DNA of 64,000 nt, taken from positions 161,574,001 through 161,638,000 of the forward strand of contig CM060833.1 of assembly GCA_030762175.1 (NCBI GenBank), given 5' to 3'. The stretch comes from Metallyticus violacea (lineage: Eukaryota; Arthropoda; Insecta; Mantodea; Metallyticidae). Of the stretch, positions 1 through 12,600 are shown in pieces (within the stretch, counting starts at the first letter, position 1; each line of letters begins with the position of its first letter). The notes beneath the pieces were generated by a model, which was not told where the DNA came from, did no database searches, and worked only from the letters and a program-made list of their open reading frames with translations. The position numbers were made by a program, and so were the translations under genes.

Positions 1-45
1 TGTATAATTCCTGGTACAAACCTAGCATTTTACAACCCAAATAAA
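1..45 (-). other. CDK11: CDK11 3' UTR, first 45 bases only
   Basis: This is the sequence immediately downstream of the CDK11 stop codon on the minus strand. The window ends before any polyadenylation signal, so the length of the UTR is unknown. Confidence 0.8.
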
Positions 46-144
46 TTAGAACTTGAGACTAAAACCTGGACCACTAGTTGTGTGGCCTTTCTCAAGCAGC
101 CCCATATGAAAACCTCCAGCAGGAACATCTTCATCTGTGTCACC
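46..144 (-). CDS. CDK11: CDK11 last coding exon
   Basis: It encodes residues 626-657 (GDTDED... to GPGFSLKF) and the TAA stop at 46..48. The acceptor is a pyrimidine-rich run ending CAG at 147..145, phase 0. The C-terminal FHMG...GPGFSLKF block is conserved in CDK11 proteins. A 21.6-kb intron separates it from the preceding exon. Confidence 0.95.
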   Translation of the reverse strand, partial: GDTDEDVPAGGFHMGLLEKGHTTSGPGFSLKF

Positions 145-2480
145 CTGAAACAAAATCAAAATCCTTAACATTAGTATTTCACCTATAAACTACCTACTTT
201 ATTTCATTTCCCCCTGTTAATATTTTATGAGAAAGAATGTGGATTTCAACTTCTTTCTTTATTTAAGCTATGTATTGAATTTTATTATGCTTTTTCTTTA
301 ATTTATAGGAATACTATATTAATACATATAGGCTATTTATCCTTCTTTGCACTTGTGAAGTCAATTTCAATGAACCACCATCTCCATTTCTCCTCTAAAT
401 TTTATAGAACATTTAAATTATACTGCTTTAAAATAACTTCAATGCTAGATTGCATAAAATTAATCAATGTTTTACTAAAGAAAATGGTTTATAATACAGT
501 TAAAAATGTCTCAAATAATAACAATAATGTTATCACATATAATGTGATGTTATGTCATGTTTAAAAAAAATAATTAATTTGGGTTCCTGACTTTGAATTA
601 AAGATAATTCATGTTTTCTCTCCCTCTGTCTTGCACCAGGAAGATGGTCCACCAATACAAAGTATATGACAATCTGCCTTCTTTTTCCAATGGATAAATT
701 GCCAAAACATATTAGTCATATTTCATTTTGCCACTTATTTTGTTCCCTATGAACCTTGTTAATGTTAAAACATGAAATGCTGCTGTTCAATGACATTTAT
801 ATACAATCTATGAACTTAGAGTAGGTTTTTATTTAACTTATTACAGTAATACAGTTAAAAGAAAAGTTTGTCATTGACATGGGTGTTTGAGGACATTAAG
901 GCAAGGACTAGTGAGCTGTGGTTCGATTCCCGCCAGAACTATTCTCCCTCACAGAAGTTATTTCTAGGTTTTCTCAGCCCTTATAAATGGCAAATGCCAG
1001 GGAGGTACCTTAAATTTAGGTCTGAAATTCTTTCTTCCTTTAAAAAGGAAAAGTAATTACCCAATTTATCAATTCATCTCATATATTACCAGTGCCTGTG
1101 GTGTCTCAGCAGTAAAAAATGCCATTCTGAAATAGGCATTTTAGACAAATTTACTTCAATGTATAACAAAATGAGGCATGTCCTGTGTCCGACCCAAAAT
1201 CCTAAAATAAAATGATCACAAAGAAAGCAATGCAAAGTGTAAGTTAAAATCTTGTACTGATCTTGACAATGGTTACTTTGATAACCAAGAGTCATAAAAC
1301 AATGTCAAATTTAAAACTATGACCTGGTCATAGTTTACATGATGTTTCGGAAGTGGCTCGTAAGGTCAATATCGTCATAGCAGGTAGTAGATAAGCCGCC
1401 TCCGACTGTTGACGTAAGCTGAGTGCTGAGATATCCTGCATTAGCTCTAAAGCCTGTTCTGTCCATTGTATTAAAATGGCTTTCGATACAGTGGCGAAAC
1501 TGCGAATAGTACGGTATTAGGGAATCTAGTAGGAGCCCTTCCCTGATGAGAGATAAAATTTCAGATGTGCTTTAGGGGGTGGAAAAAAAAACTTTGTGAA
1601 ACACGATGGATTAAACGACACGAAATGTTTACTATAAAAACGTCTTGCAATCTCCTTTCCGACAACTGCATATTCTAAAGCCCGACTTATGTCAATGTTA
1701 TCGGTTGGTTAAACTAATTTTGAACACTTTGATAATTTTCGCGAAATTCAAACCTGCCAAACCTATATTTTATAAAACCACCTAGTTAGCTGGGAGTGCT
1801 GATGTTGAGGTTGAAAAACTATCAGGCATGTTCATCGATATAATACCACCGCCTCTCCTCATTGTTCCTCTTCCCCTCCTGGACTACACGATAAAGAACA
1901 CAGAGACAATGTCCTTAAATTACAATATTACGTTGATACCGATAGTACATATAATAATGGTAGCAGCTATATATACGATATACGGGGACGATGACAGAGG
2001 CTCAAGCGGAGTTTAATTTTTGAAAATGCCGATTTTAATACGTGTCATTGCGTGCGTGCGTGCATGCATGATGGCGCCAATTTACAAGGATGCCGAGAGA
2101 ATAAAATTAAAATATAATTTAAAAATAATTTAATATATTTAGTAAAGTTATACCAATTTTACACAGAAGAAAAAATGCAGTTATGTGCAATAATTTGATA
2201 TAAATTATTTCTGACCCGATTGTTGACGGAACAATCAACGTTTTCAGCACTGCATTAATTACTATTTCATACTGAACACTGAGCAGTGTGGGGAGGAGCC
2301 GGTTGAGGAATAAATATAAAGTTACGTGTTTGGTACTTTTAATTATTTATTTTCATTTTATTTGTGTTCAGCGTAGATAACAGTTCAAGTTCAGAATCTG
2401 CACAGAAAACTTCCATATAGGTTTGTGTCATTATATTTTAATTTAGTTGAAAGAAAAAAATAATTTAATTGTTAATATAG

Positions 2481-2513
<33 letters not shown>

Positions 2514-5500
2514 ATAGATTCGAAGATTAATGGAAAGATCACATTGATAGGATGAGATAATAGATTGCCATAGAAAACAATGAACTATAAACCAATGAAT
2601 TGGAAGGAGCGTAAAAGATGGTTTGGTGATAAGAGGCCGGAAGAGGTGAAACCACCTAATCCTTGAAAGGACGCGAAGATGTAAAGACGTTTGAAAGAAA
2701 ACTAAATATCTCTCTGGTGTGCATTATCGCACAATGAAAAATGAAAGCACAAGGAAAGGAAAAGTACGAAGATCCATGATGAAATTCGTGAAGTAAGATG
2801 GTGATGAATGCACCATCAACCGGTTCGGAACTTTTTCCAAACAGTAAGCAAGAAATCGAAATGGAAAGTGAAAAATCAGATGGGAAGTTTGTTTGAAATT
2901 GTGCCAGGAGGAAGGGCCAGTGCCGAAATCAAGTTGTGAAGTTAATTTACCGGGTAATAATAATTGTGCTGAATTGACAGCAGGATGTGATTTAGGGAAT
3001 CCAGCCAGGACCGTCCTCCCTGATCAGGCTTTTTTCCAGGTTTTCCTCAGTCCTCATAAATGGCAAATGCCGGGGAGGTACCCTAAACTTAGGCCTGGAA
3101 CGTTTCCTTCCTTTAAAAAATCCTTTCCCAATATATCATTTCATCTCTTGTATCATCAGTGTCCACCTTCTGTGGTGCCCCAGTAGTAAAAACGGGCGTT
3201 AAACACCGTTAAAAAAATTAGGGAATCCTAGTAGTTGGCTATCTATTGTTAATAATCGTTTAGTAGAACCGATAATTCAGAAGGGACTTCTAATACTTCA
3301 AAATGTAAATTTTCCTAAAGATATCAATGGAAGATCATTTTCAACATCACAATTTGTGAAACTCTTACCAAATGGCGAAAAAGTTCAAAGAACTTGGTTA
3401 ATTTAGGCAAAAATTACAATAGTATACGTTAGCAAGCTATTGCTTTGAAGAAAAGTAAATTAACAGATAATCAGATTTATTTTTCAGATTGGCGACATTT
3501 AGCCATTGACTTGACACGGCACACCTTGACTGCAATTGTGCAATTGAAAAAAAACAGCAATGGTATTTTGAATCTGAAAAAAGAAGATGGCGGGCCATCA
3601 TTGAAAGGATAATTTCAACTTTACAGTTTTTAGCAGTAGAGTAATTAGCTTTCAGTGGTATACATTGAAAAATTTAAAGTTAATTTGTTAAAAGTTATAT
3701 AAATGTTGGTGAAATTTTATTTCACAGTATGTCATGACATAACACATTCTCAAACTGCTAAAAGTTATATGCCTCATTACTTAAGCCATGCTTATTCAAA
3801 ATGAAATTATATTTGTTTTAGCAAGTGGTATTAAATAAAAAATTAAAGTAAGCAAAATATTTTTTCTGTAATTCTTGACTGCACGCCAGATCTGGTCACA
3901 CTGAACAAATATCATTTACAGCAAGAATTGTAAACACTGGCACTGATGTTGCAGTTCGAGAATTACATGGATTTCACGTAAATGCTATCACGCTCGTACG
4001 AGATAGTTTTTACTGAAATCTCTGTATATCTTGGATTTTATCCCGTTTCAGACTCTTCAGGAGAAGGTTTAGGTAATTATCTCTAGCAGATTATGAGTTA
4101 TATATTCAAAATATGCTGGACAAAGGGTATGATAGTTGGGCAAAAATTGTATGGTAAGTACAATGGCCTGCAGAACAAAATTAAGAATAACATCCTAGAG
4201 CATTTTGTGTCTTGTGCATCTTATACTTTGTATCTAGTTATAAACGATGCTGCCAAAGTAACTTAGAAACAGTTCATTTTTTTTTAACATTATCCAAGAA
4301 TTGTATGTACCTTTCCATGCATCCTCTTATAGGCGAGATGTACTGAAAAGTAATATGACCAGATTAACATTAAAGTCAGTAAGTGATATAAGATGGAAGA
4401 GTGGGATAAAAGCAGTGCGACCTCTCAGAATGCATTTACATGAAGTCTTCAAAAGTTTATTTAATAAAATAGTTTATGATATCAGAGACATGAAAACAAA
4501 GCATACAGCTCAGTCATTGTTAGATGAGGTTGCATCTTCCAAGTTAAGTTGTTCAATTATTATATGGAATAATATTCTTTCAAAATTTGATCGCCAGCAA
4601 AATGATATAGTGCCCTCTATCCAACATAAATAAATGTCTAAAAGTTTTCAGCGAGCTTTTCATTTTCTAAGTGAAGCATGTAATACATTATCAGCCGTGC
4701 AAAAGTTGTAGCCGAAGAAGCTAATGTAGTATGTGAATTTCCAGTAGTAAGCAGTGCAACTAAAGTTCGCCATTTTAATTACGAAAGTCCCGACGAAATA
4801 AATTATCAAAAAAAAAAAAGTATTTAGAATACACTTCTATCTAATAATTGTTGATAGTGCAGATTTCCCTTATAACAAAATCGCTCATTTTGCAATACGC
4901 TAAACGGTCACCTTTGCTGCTTAGTTTTAACCAACCATTCCTTTAATTTTACATCACTCTCCCACTAGGACTTATAGTTTCGACAACCGGCTTACTCTGC
5001 GTCCCACATTTTTTTCAAAGCCATTGATAATTAAGTTATAAAGATTCTCTGTCTTACCGTACCAATAATATTTTAGCTTCGGCCAAGTCAGAATTTAACA
5101 GTAACCTCCATCTGGCAGTAACGGTCATTATCAAAAGTTTGTTCTTTTCTTGTGGGTATACGATGAGCGAAGGGAGCAGTCGTTGTCAAATAATATTCAG
5201 GATACTTAAATTTAACACGAATTATTTCATGATGCCGTAAAAATAACGTTTCATTTAAATATCAACAGAAATATTCAGTTAATTAGTAGACACGTTACAA
5301 ATTCCGGAGATCTACTGAAAAATCAGTACGGTTGGCAATACTGAGGTACTCGAAAGCCATTAACCGACGCACCCAACCTAATAAAGCGATTTAATTTATA
5401 GCAGATTTCGGATAGCAAAAAGGAAAATTGGCGAGTGGTGGGATTTTTGTGGTGTAACTTTTGTTGCTTAACAGCAAGAATTGCATGAGATTGCATGTCG

Positions 5501-8500
5501 GATACCTCTTCAGTACAGATTATTTAAGGCTGTTTGGCTATAGCAAGCTTAGCAAACACCTAAGCTAAGCTAACCTAAATAGATAATAAGATCCTCGTAA
5601 AACTTAATGCTAACCTAGGCGCTACATTGTTACATTGTTGTTGTTCCCACGCGCGCTGAGTTTCATTACGCAAATTTTATTCGCATTTCTCGCTTGAATA
5701 GTTCGCGCAAAGGAATCCCCTTGTTCCTTACCTTAGTAAAATTATCTAACAGTTGGAAACTCTGAAAAATGATGGCTGAACATAAGAAAATTATATACAG
5801 AGCCAACAATTGAATACTTAATGCAATGATGCATGTTGCAGAAAAAGAATGGAAATTAGCAGGGAGAAATAAACATTTGCACGGCATGTAGGTGTAAAAT
5901 TAACACAGAAGTATAGATTAGTGTAGTGCCAGTCAAAAACGGAAGAATGCCGTGGGCTCAAGGGAAACAACAACAGGGAAATTAAGAAATTGTAAAGTGT
6001 AGTGAAATTTGCTCTTGGATAATTTTGTATAGAATTTTCCAGAACACTATTCATATCTCTTATCACACGATATTCTGCCCCTTCTCCCTTATTATTCACT
6101 AATAGGTTTTATATGGTAATACCGCTGTAAAGCGCGGAAAACATGCTTTTCAGAGATCTGTCTTTTTCGGTAATTCGATACAAAACTAAGCTATGCTCTT
6201 CAGCTCCTTAATCTAAATTGTTTATATCAGAAGTACTGATATACTTTCTCAGCTAAATAGAAATTTAAGAGAAAAATAGAGTAATAATAGTAATAACAAA
6301 AACGCTTCACCGTCATTCAAAAACCACCGAAAACCAGAGTAAAAACACGATCTACCCGCGTCAATTAATGTTCCATTCTATGCAATTACCTTTTATTTCA
6401 GTGGCAAATTTTCAAATCTGCAGCTTGTACGTTTAACAGCTGTTCAATAAACAACTGTGTGCTAAGGTGATAGCCGCGACATCACATGTATTCTTTGAGA
6501 AGTAGGCCCAACTCGGAGTTGGATTTAGAAGTATTATCCATACAGCAAGAAAGATCACTTACTCTTAGCCGTAGCGAAATTATCGGAGCTGCTAGAGCGG
6601 CAGCACGGAAAAACTCCGATGTTGCCTCATAACTACATAATCTGCACATAATTGTTTTCATTTCACAGTGATAGGCTTGATGTCTTTTTTACGAGGGGCG
6701 AAATTTTTATTACACAAATTTTACAATACACACACACTTCGGTCGGTCCTGGTGATGTAGTGGTTACCATACTTGCCTCCTAAACCCAAGATCGCGGGTT
6801 CGAACCGGCCGGGACCGATGGATATTTTCGGGCGTAAAAATCGTAAGTGTGACTTCCTTCGGAAGGGAAGTAAAGCCGTGGGTCCCGTGTCGTACATTTA
6901 CGGCACGAAAAAGAACCTCAAGTCTGAAAGAGAGGCCTCTGAGCAAAATTTGTCGGCCGTTTCACGCCATAAGTGGAATGGACGCTGATGACCTGAGATG
7001 TTAAAGAGCGTCCATAAATAAGTCAATAAAAAAAAAAAAAAACTCACACTTCGTCATTCACACTCCGCTTGCAACGGTATAAATGTTGCATGCATTATTT
7101 TTTGTTAAACGTAATGTAGCCTATGCGTTGTCTCCGTAACTTTGTGGCTGCAATATGTTGTTCCTTATTACAAAAGTGGGGTTTTCACTTTCTACCACCC
7201 GTTGTCTTATTGGAGTTCGCAATTCATTTATACATACACACGGGTAAATCCTAGAAACTGGCGAACCTAGTGGTTTGTTGCGTCTCCTTTTCATAAATAT
7301 AAATTGATATGCGTGCTATTAAATAGCGGGTGAAATACTGTAACGCGACAAATCTCCTTTGACTGCAGCAGGGAGGGAGGAATATCGTAAATGCGAACTG
7401 TGTGCGTTGTGCTATGTTAGCGAGTAAATCATTGTAATGGTGGCAAATCTCCTTTAATTCCTTTGCAACTACAGCATGACCTATGGAGTCGCTCCTGGGC
7501 AATAGCGGAAAAGGCCGGCTAAGGGTTAATGAAGTATCTGGCTGCTGTGCGGTAGAGGTGCAGTCCCGAGCGACAGCGAAGACCGAAGAGGTAGTGCGAC
7601 TTCCACAGAATTAGATAATAAGGATTTCAAGCCCAACAGCATGGTAACTCAGATGGTTAGAGCACCATGCCATAGTTGTGAAGATAGTTTCGAATCCTCA
7701 CGTCCTCATGCTTTTTTCCCCCCGCCGAAGTTAAGATATGTGCAACCATTCCAATGACTTACTCCCTAACATAGTATGCATACAATGCGCTATAAATTGA
7801 TATTATCGAATTTATTTTTCTGATGGAATCAAAGGAGATTTGCCACCATTGAAGTGATTTACCCGCCCCTATCAATTTATATTTACGAAAAGAAGGCGAG
7901 CGTAAGCCGTCAGGCCGTAGCTTGCCGCACCAAACCACTGGGTACACTGGTTCCCAGGATTTACCCGAGATTAGCGTTACGTAGTGTGTGTATACATTAT
8001 TTGCGAATTCCAATGACAACGGGTGGGAAAAAGTGAAAAAAGTTTTGTAATAAGTAACAACATTTGGTAGTCAAAACGTTACGGAGGACAACGCATACGT
8101 TACATACGTTTAGCAATAAAATAATACATTAAACATTTACACACAGAGTGCGCCGTCTCCCGTTCGGCTCTCTCCGCTGTCTCTCAGGACTGTACCTCTA
8201 CCGCATCTGCAGCCAGATCTTTCTCGCTGCAAGGGCAAGTATTTAGCAGCAATATCATAGGTAACGACACAAATCGTCCCTAGTGCAATTTTTAACAAGA
8301 ACAGAGCTGTATGTACTCAGATCATTGCGCAGAAACCTTGTGCCGTAAGTATGGCTTAATTGTAAATTCATGTAATTCCTGAGTCTTCAACACGAATCTA
8401 GGCTTTGTCGGGGATGGCAATAGCAAACAGGATAGTAACTGAAATGTAACTTTCAGGAAGCAAAGACATGAAAATACAATGCATGAGGAGGTATGATCTT

Positions 8501-9538
8501 TGAAAACAACTGTAAGTAAAAGTTTACTGAACATACTATATGTCGTGAGAGTACTTTTGAAACTATTAACTCCACCATGGGTGGCCGAGGTCGTTAAGGT
8601 GGGGACTCACGAACGGGAGGTCTGGGGTTCGAATCCAGCCAGGATTCCCTGACTGAGGTTTTTTCCAGGTTTTCCTCAGTCCTCATAAATGGCAAATGCC
8701 AAGGAGGTACCCTAAGCTTAGGCCTGGAACGCTTCCTTCCTTAAAAAAAATCTTTCCCAATATATCCTTTCATCTCGTGTATCATCAAAGTCTGTCGGTC
8801 CTGGTGGTGTATTGGTAACCATACTTGCTTTCTAAACCCAAGATCGTGGGTTCAAACCCGGCCAGGATCGATGGCTTTTTTCGGGCATAAAATCTTAAGT
8901 ATGGCTTCCTTCGGAAGTGAAGTAAAGGCGTGGGTCTCGTGTCGTACATTTACGCAAAGATAAAGAACCTCAAGCCTGAAAGAAGAGGCCTCTGAGCAAA
9001 CTTTGTTGGCCGTTTCACGCCCTGAATTGAATGGGACGCTGATGACCTGAGATGTTAAAAAGCGTCCATAAATAAAGTAAATAAAAAAAAATTCATTGTC
9101 CACTGCCTGTGGTGCCTTAGTAGTTAAAACAGGCGTTTAACAGTATTAAATAAACTATTAATAACAATAAGAATGACATTTTATTTCAATGGCATATACC
9201 GAGTTTCCTTTAAAACATTTAAAATTGCAACCGCTAGGGCGATTTTTAAATTTCGATGGCTTTTCTGGTATACCCCCACTCCTAATGGCCCAAATGCACT
9301 CATTTTCGGAAACCATTTTTATATTTATTTTAAAGAAATCCACCCAGTTTCGCTGATAAAAAGCAAAAATTGCGGTTGCTAGAGTTTTTTTTTTCAATTT
9401 TTTTTCTTAAAAAATGTTCGCCACCCATTGGCACAATTTTGCTAACGAACGAACTCGGCGAATCGTTTGTTAATTGATGGTTATATGCCGAGTTTCGTTG
9501 AGGAAAAAAATTGCGATCGTTATGACGTTAATGGACAT

Positions 9539-9603
<65 letters not shown>

Positions 9604-12600
9604 AATGAAAAATAATGTACCACAATTAACAATGTAACTAAAAAACTAGAAAAGCAGAAAAGCAGAAAAGGATAAAGCACTTAGAAAAAGGCACAGATTT
9701 AAATATATATGCTCTTTTAATTGTAGGTACCTTGTAGGTACGATTGATGCAGATTTGTGTAGATAATAAAATAGTCTTTCAATGGGCACAACCGCAATAG
9801 TTTACATTCCTTCGGAATTCGCTAAAATTATGAACTATTGAAATAATTGCAATTTGGTGTTCAGCAATTTATACTAAAGCTAAGAAGTGTTAAATTTATA
9901 GTAGAATGGCTTCACACCTCCTTAATAACCGAAATAAATCTGGTTGCTAATAATCAATGAAATGCTTTTTCACAGTTAAGCATTAAAATTATCGTTTCGA
10001 GATATGTTTGTTGTTTGTTCTGTAATCAAAAGATATGACAAAACACTCTCAAATTAATTAGAAATGGAGAATGGTAACAGCTTTTCTGAACTTGCTGACA
10101 TACACCGGATTTATACGGAAGCGAGAGGTTATGCTGGAAGAGCTGCAGGATTTAAAGAGAAAGATTTCCTAATAGAAGTCATTATATTACGTTTAAATCT
10201 GTTGATAAACGTTTGCGTGAACTGGGATGTTTCAAGGACAAACAAAGCCAGTGGCGTGCATACCATTTTAAAACTTAATCCCGTATCATATAAGTTCGAA
10301 ATCTTTGAGCCTATCTTAAATTGCTTGTCCAACATTCCCCTATATAGGTTCCAAATATTTCGGTAGTGCATTAATACTCTGTATAAAGGAGTAACAAAGC
10401 AGTTACATTACAAGGAATACAGATTATAATTAGTTGTATTTACCTTTCATATGATACCTTCGCACAATCAAAATTACTGCGGCCCTTCAATACTTCAGTG
10501 AGCAAGTCAAATTTCCTAAATCGAGTTTTAAATATATTTTGTGATCGTTTACATACGGCATGGTCCCCCAAACAGAATACCAAAATAATAATAGTTACGA
10601 ATTATATATTCCTGCAAATGAAAATAAATAAAATAAATAAAAGCTCATTTGCTCATTTGCGACAAGATAAAATGCTATAGCAACAATCAAGATCTTACGA
10701 GTGAATATGTTTACTATTTATAGATATATTTAGGCCTTTTTAAAAAGACGCTTGTATAATATTCACATGCAAAGAGGCACAAAACTTGTTAATAGAAAAA
10801 AAAAAAATTCTGCAGTATAAAACTTACAGACACAATGAAGTATATTTATATTTGCCCTAATTTGTTTTTGTTACCAATTATTAACAAAATATTGTCCAGC
10901 TGACTATAGCGGTCACCATTAATATTTTATAGAGTTAACTGGGATACATAAATAAGATGCAAAAATACTTTGCACCCCTAAGCCCGAATTTAATCATAAT
11001 TTCCATACAATAATTCGAATTCATACCTATATCAATAAAATAGCCAAGATTGTTTGTAACAGAAAGAAACAAAAATTTGCTTCATGGAAAATGTCGAATG
11101 GAACCTTTTAAGCGTTATAATAGCCGCAAAGTATTCGGTTTATAAAAACTTCCGACAGTGTCCATAATTACTAGGGGCCGTAGTTCTTGTGTCGCTCTAA
11201 TTTTTATCTTCTATAAGTCTTTCGGGCATAACACCATAGTAGAATGCGGTTAAGATTTTTGAACCTTTCTAAATGTATGTGTTGTGACAAAGTGAAATAG
11301 GTAATTTGAAAATCCCCATTCCTTATGTAGAGTTCACTGTCGGAACGTGAAAATCAGAAACGGTTTAAAGGAAAGTTCCCCGAGGTTAGGATATTTCCAT
11401 CATACATAGATTAATCAGAAAATTGCCAATATAAGAATATTAAACTGAGGTAAATATTACATCTCATAGATATTAAAACTTTTTATTCGATGCATTCTCG
11501 AAGGAAACAGCACTGTATAAAGCTTTATTTTATAGTTAATGTTTTGGAAAATGAACGTCGGCCACTTCATTTTACTTGTTTGAGAGTAAGCAAAATGTTC
11601 ATAGCTAAAACACATAATTTCAATGAAAATAAAATGCACGATGTTCTAAAAAAACGCTCGATATTAAAATCCTACATATTGGAAGATATTTTAACGAAAA
11701 CAAAACTTTTGTACGTTGTAGGCATGTCATCCAAAACCTTTCTATTTCCCTCCGTAGACCGAGGAAGCAGTATATCATGCAGTTTGGTAATGAAAGACCG
11801 AGGTATATGTCACTGGCGGATCTAGACATTTATGACAGAGAAGGCCCCTTTATACTATCATGGTTTTGTAACTTAATAATATAACTTCGACGCCCTCCCT
11901 TTGATGTCCAGGCAAGCTTTGGAAGGAATGACTCCCATTATATGGCCGGGGCAAATAACTTTTAAATACGCGAGAAGAATAAAAATAATTGGAATAATCT
12001 ATTTTATTCAACAATAATAATTATGTATAATTCTGGAATTCAGCCTTGAAAAAATGAAACTTTTGTAATACAGCAATATATTGCATAAATAAGCATACAA
12101 TCTTAAAACACAGCCACATAAATGTATAATAATGCATCAGAATCTTGAAAAATAATTACCATAGTTCAAGCATTTTATAAATTTAGGCAATGTGTGATAT
12201 GTAATCACAACCCATATCGCCCATAAATTACATATATTCAACATTGCTTTAAAATACAAGCTTCTCTGCTATATTAACAAACTACCAAAGGAATCCTTAA
12301 GCCAAAGCATTTAATATGCATTAATAACATTAAAACAAATAAGATAAAGCTTATGTTATCTGGGTCAATGGGTCTAACGGTTGGAGAAGGCTTCGGACCT
12401 ATCAAGCGAAACACCTACTTAGCCCTAGACTTCAATGCCATCTCATTCAGAAGAGAAGAGACCAAGCCAGCCAAGACCGTTACGTCATCGGCTTCTAGAA
12501 TATTCTATAAACCTACTAGCTAATAGCAAACAATACCTAACGTGGATAGGTAGGAAAGAATGAAAGAGGTCAACAACAACAACAACCGGCACAATGCTGT

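Noticed and set aside
6764..6988. ORFs on both strands near 6.8 kb
   Set aside because: They lie entirely in a SINE B copy and are explained by its sequence.
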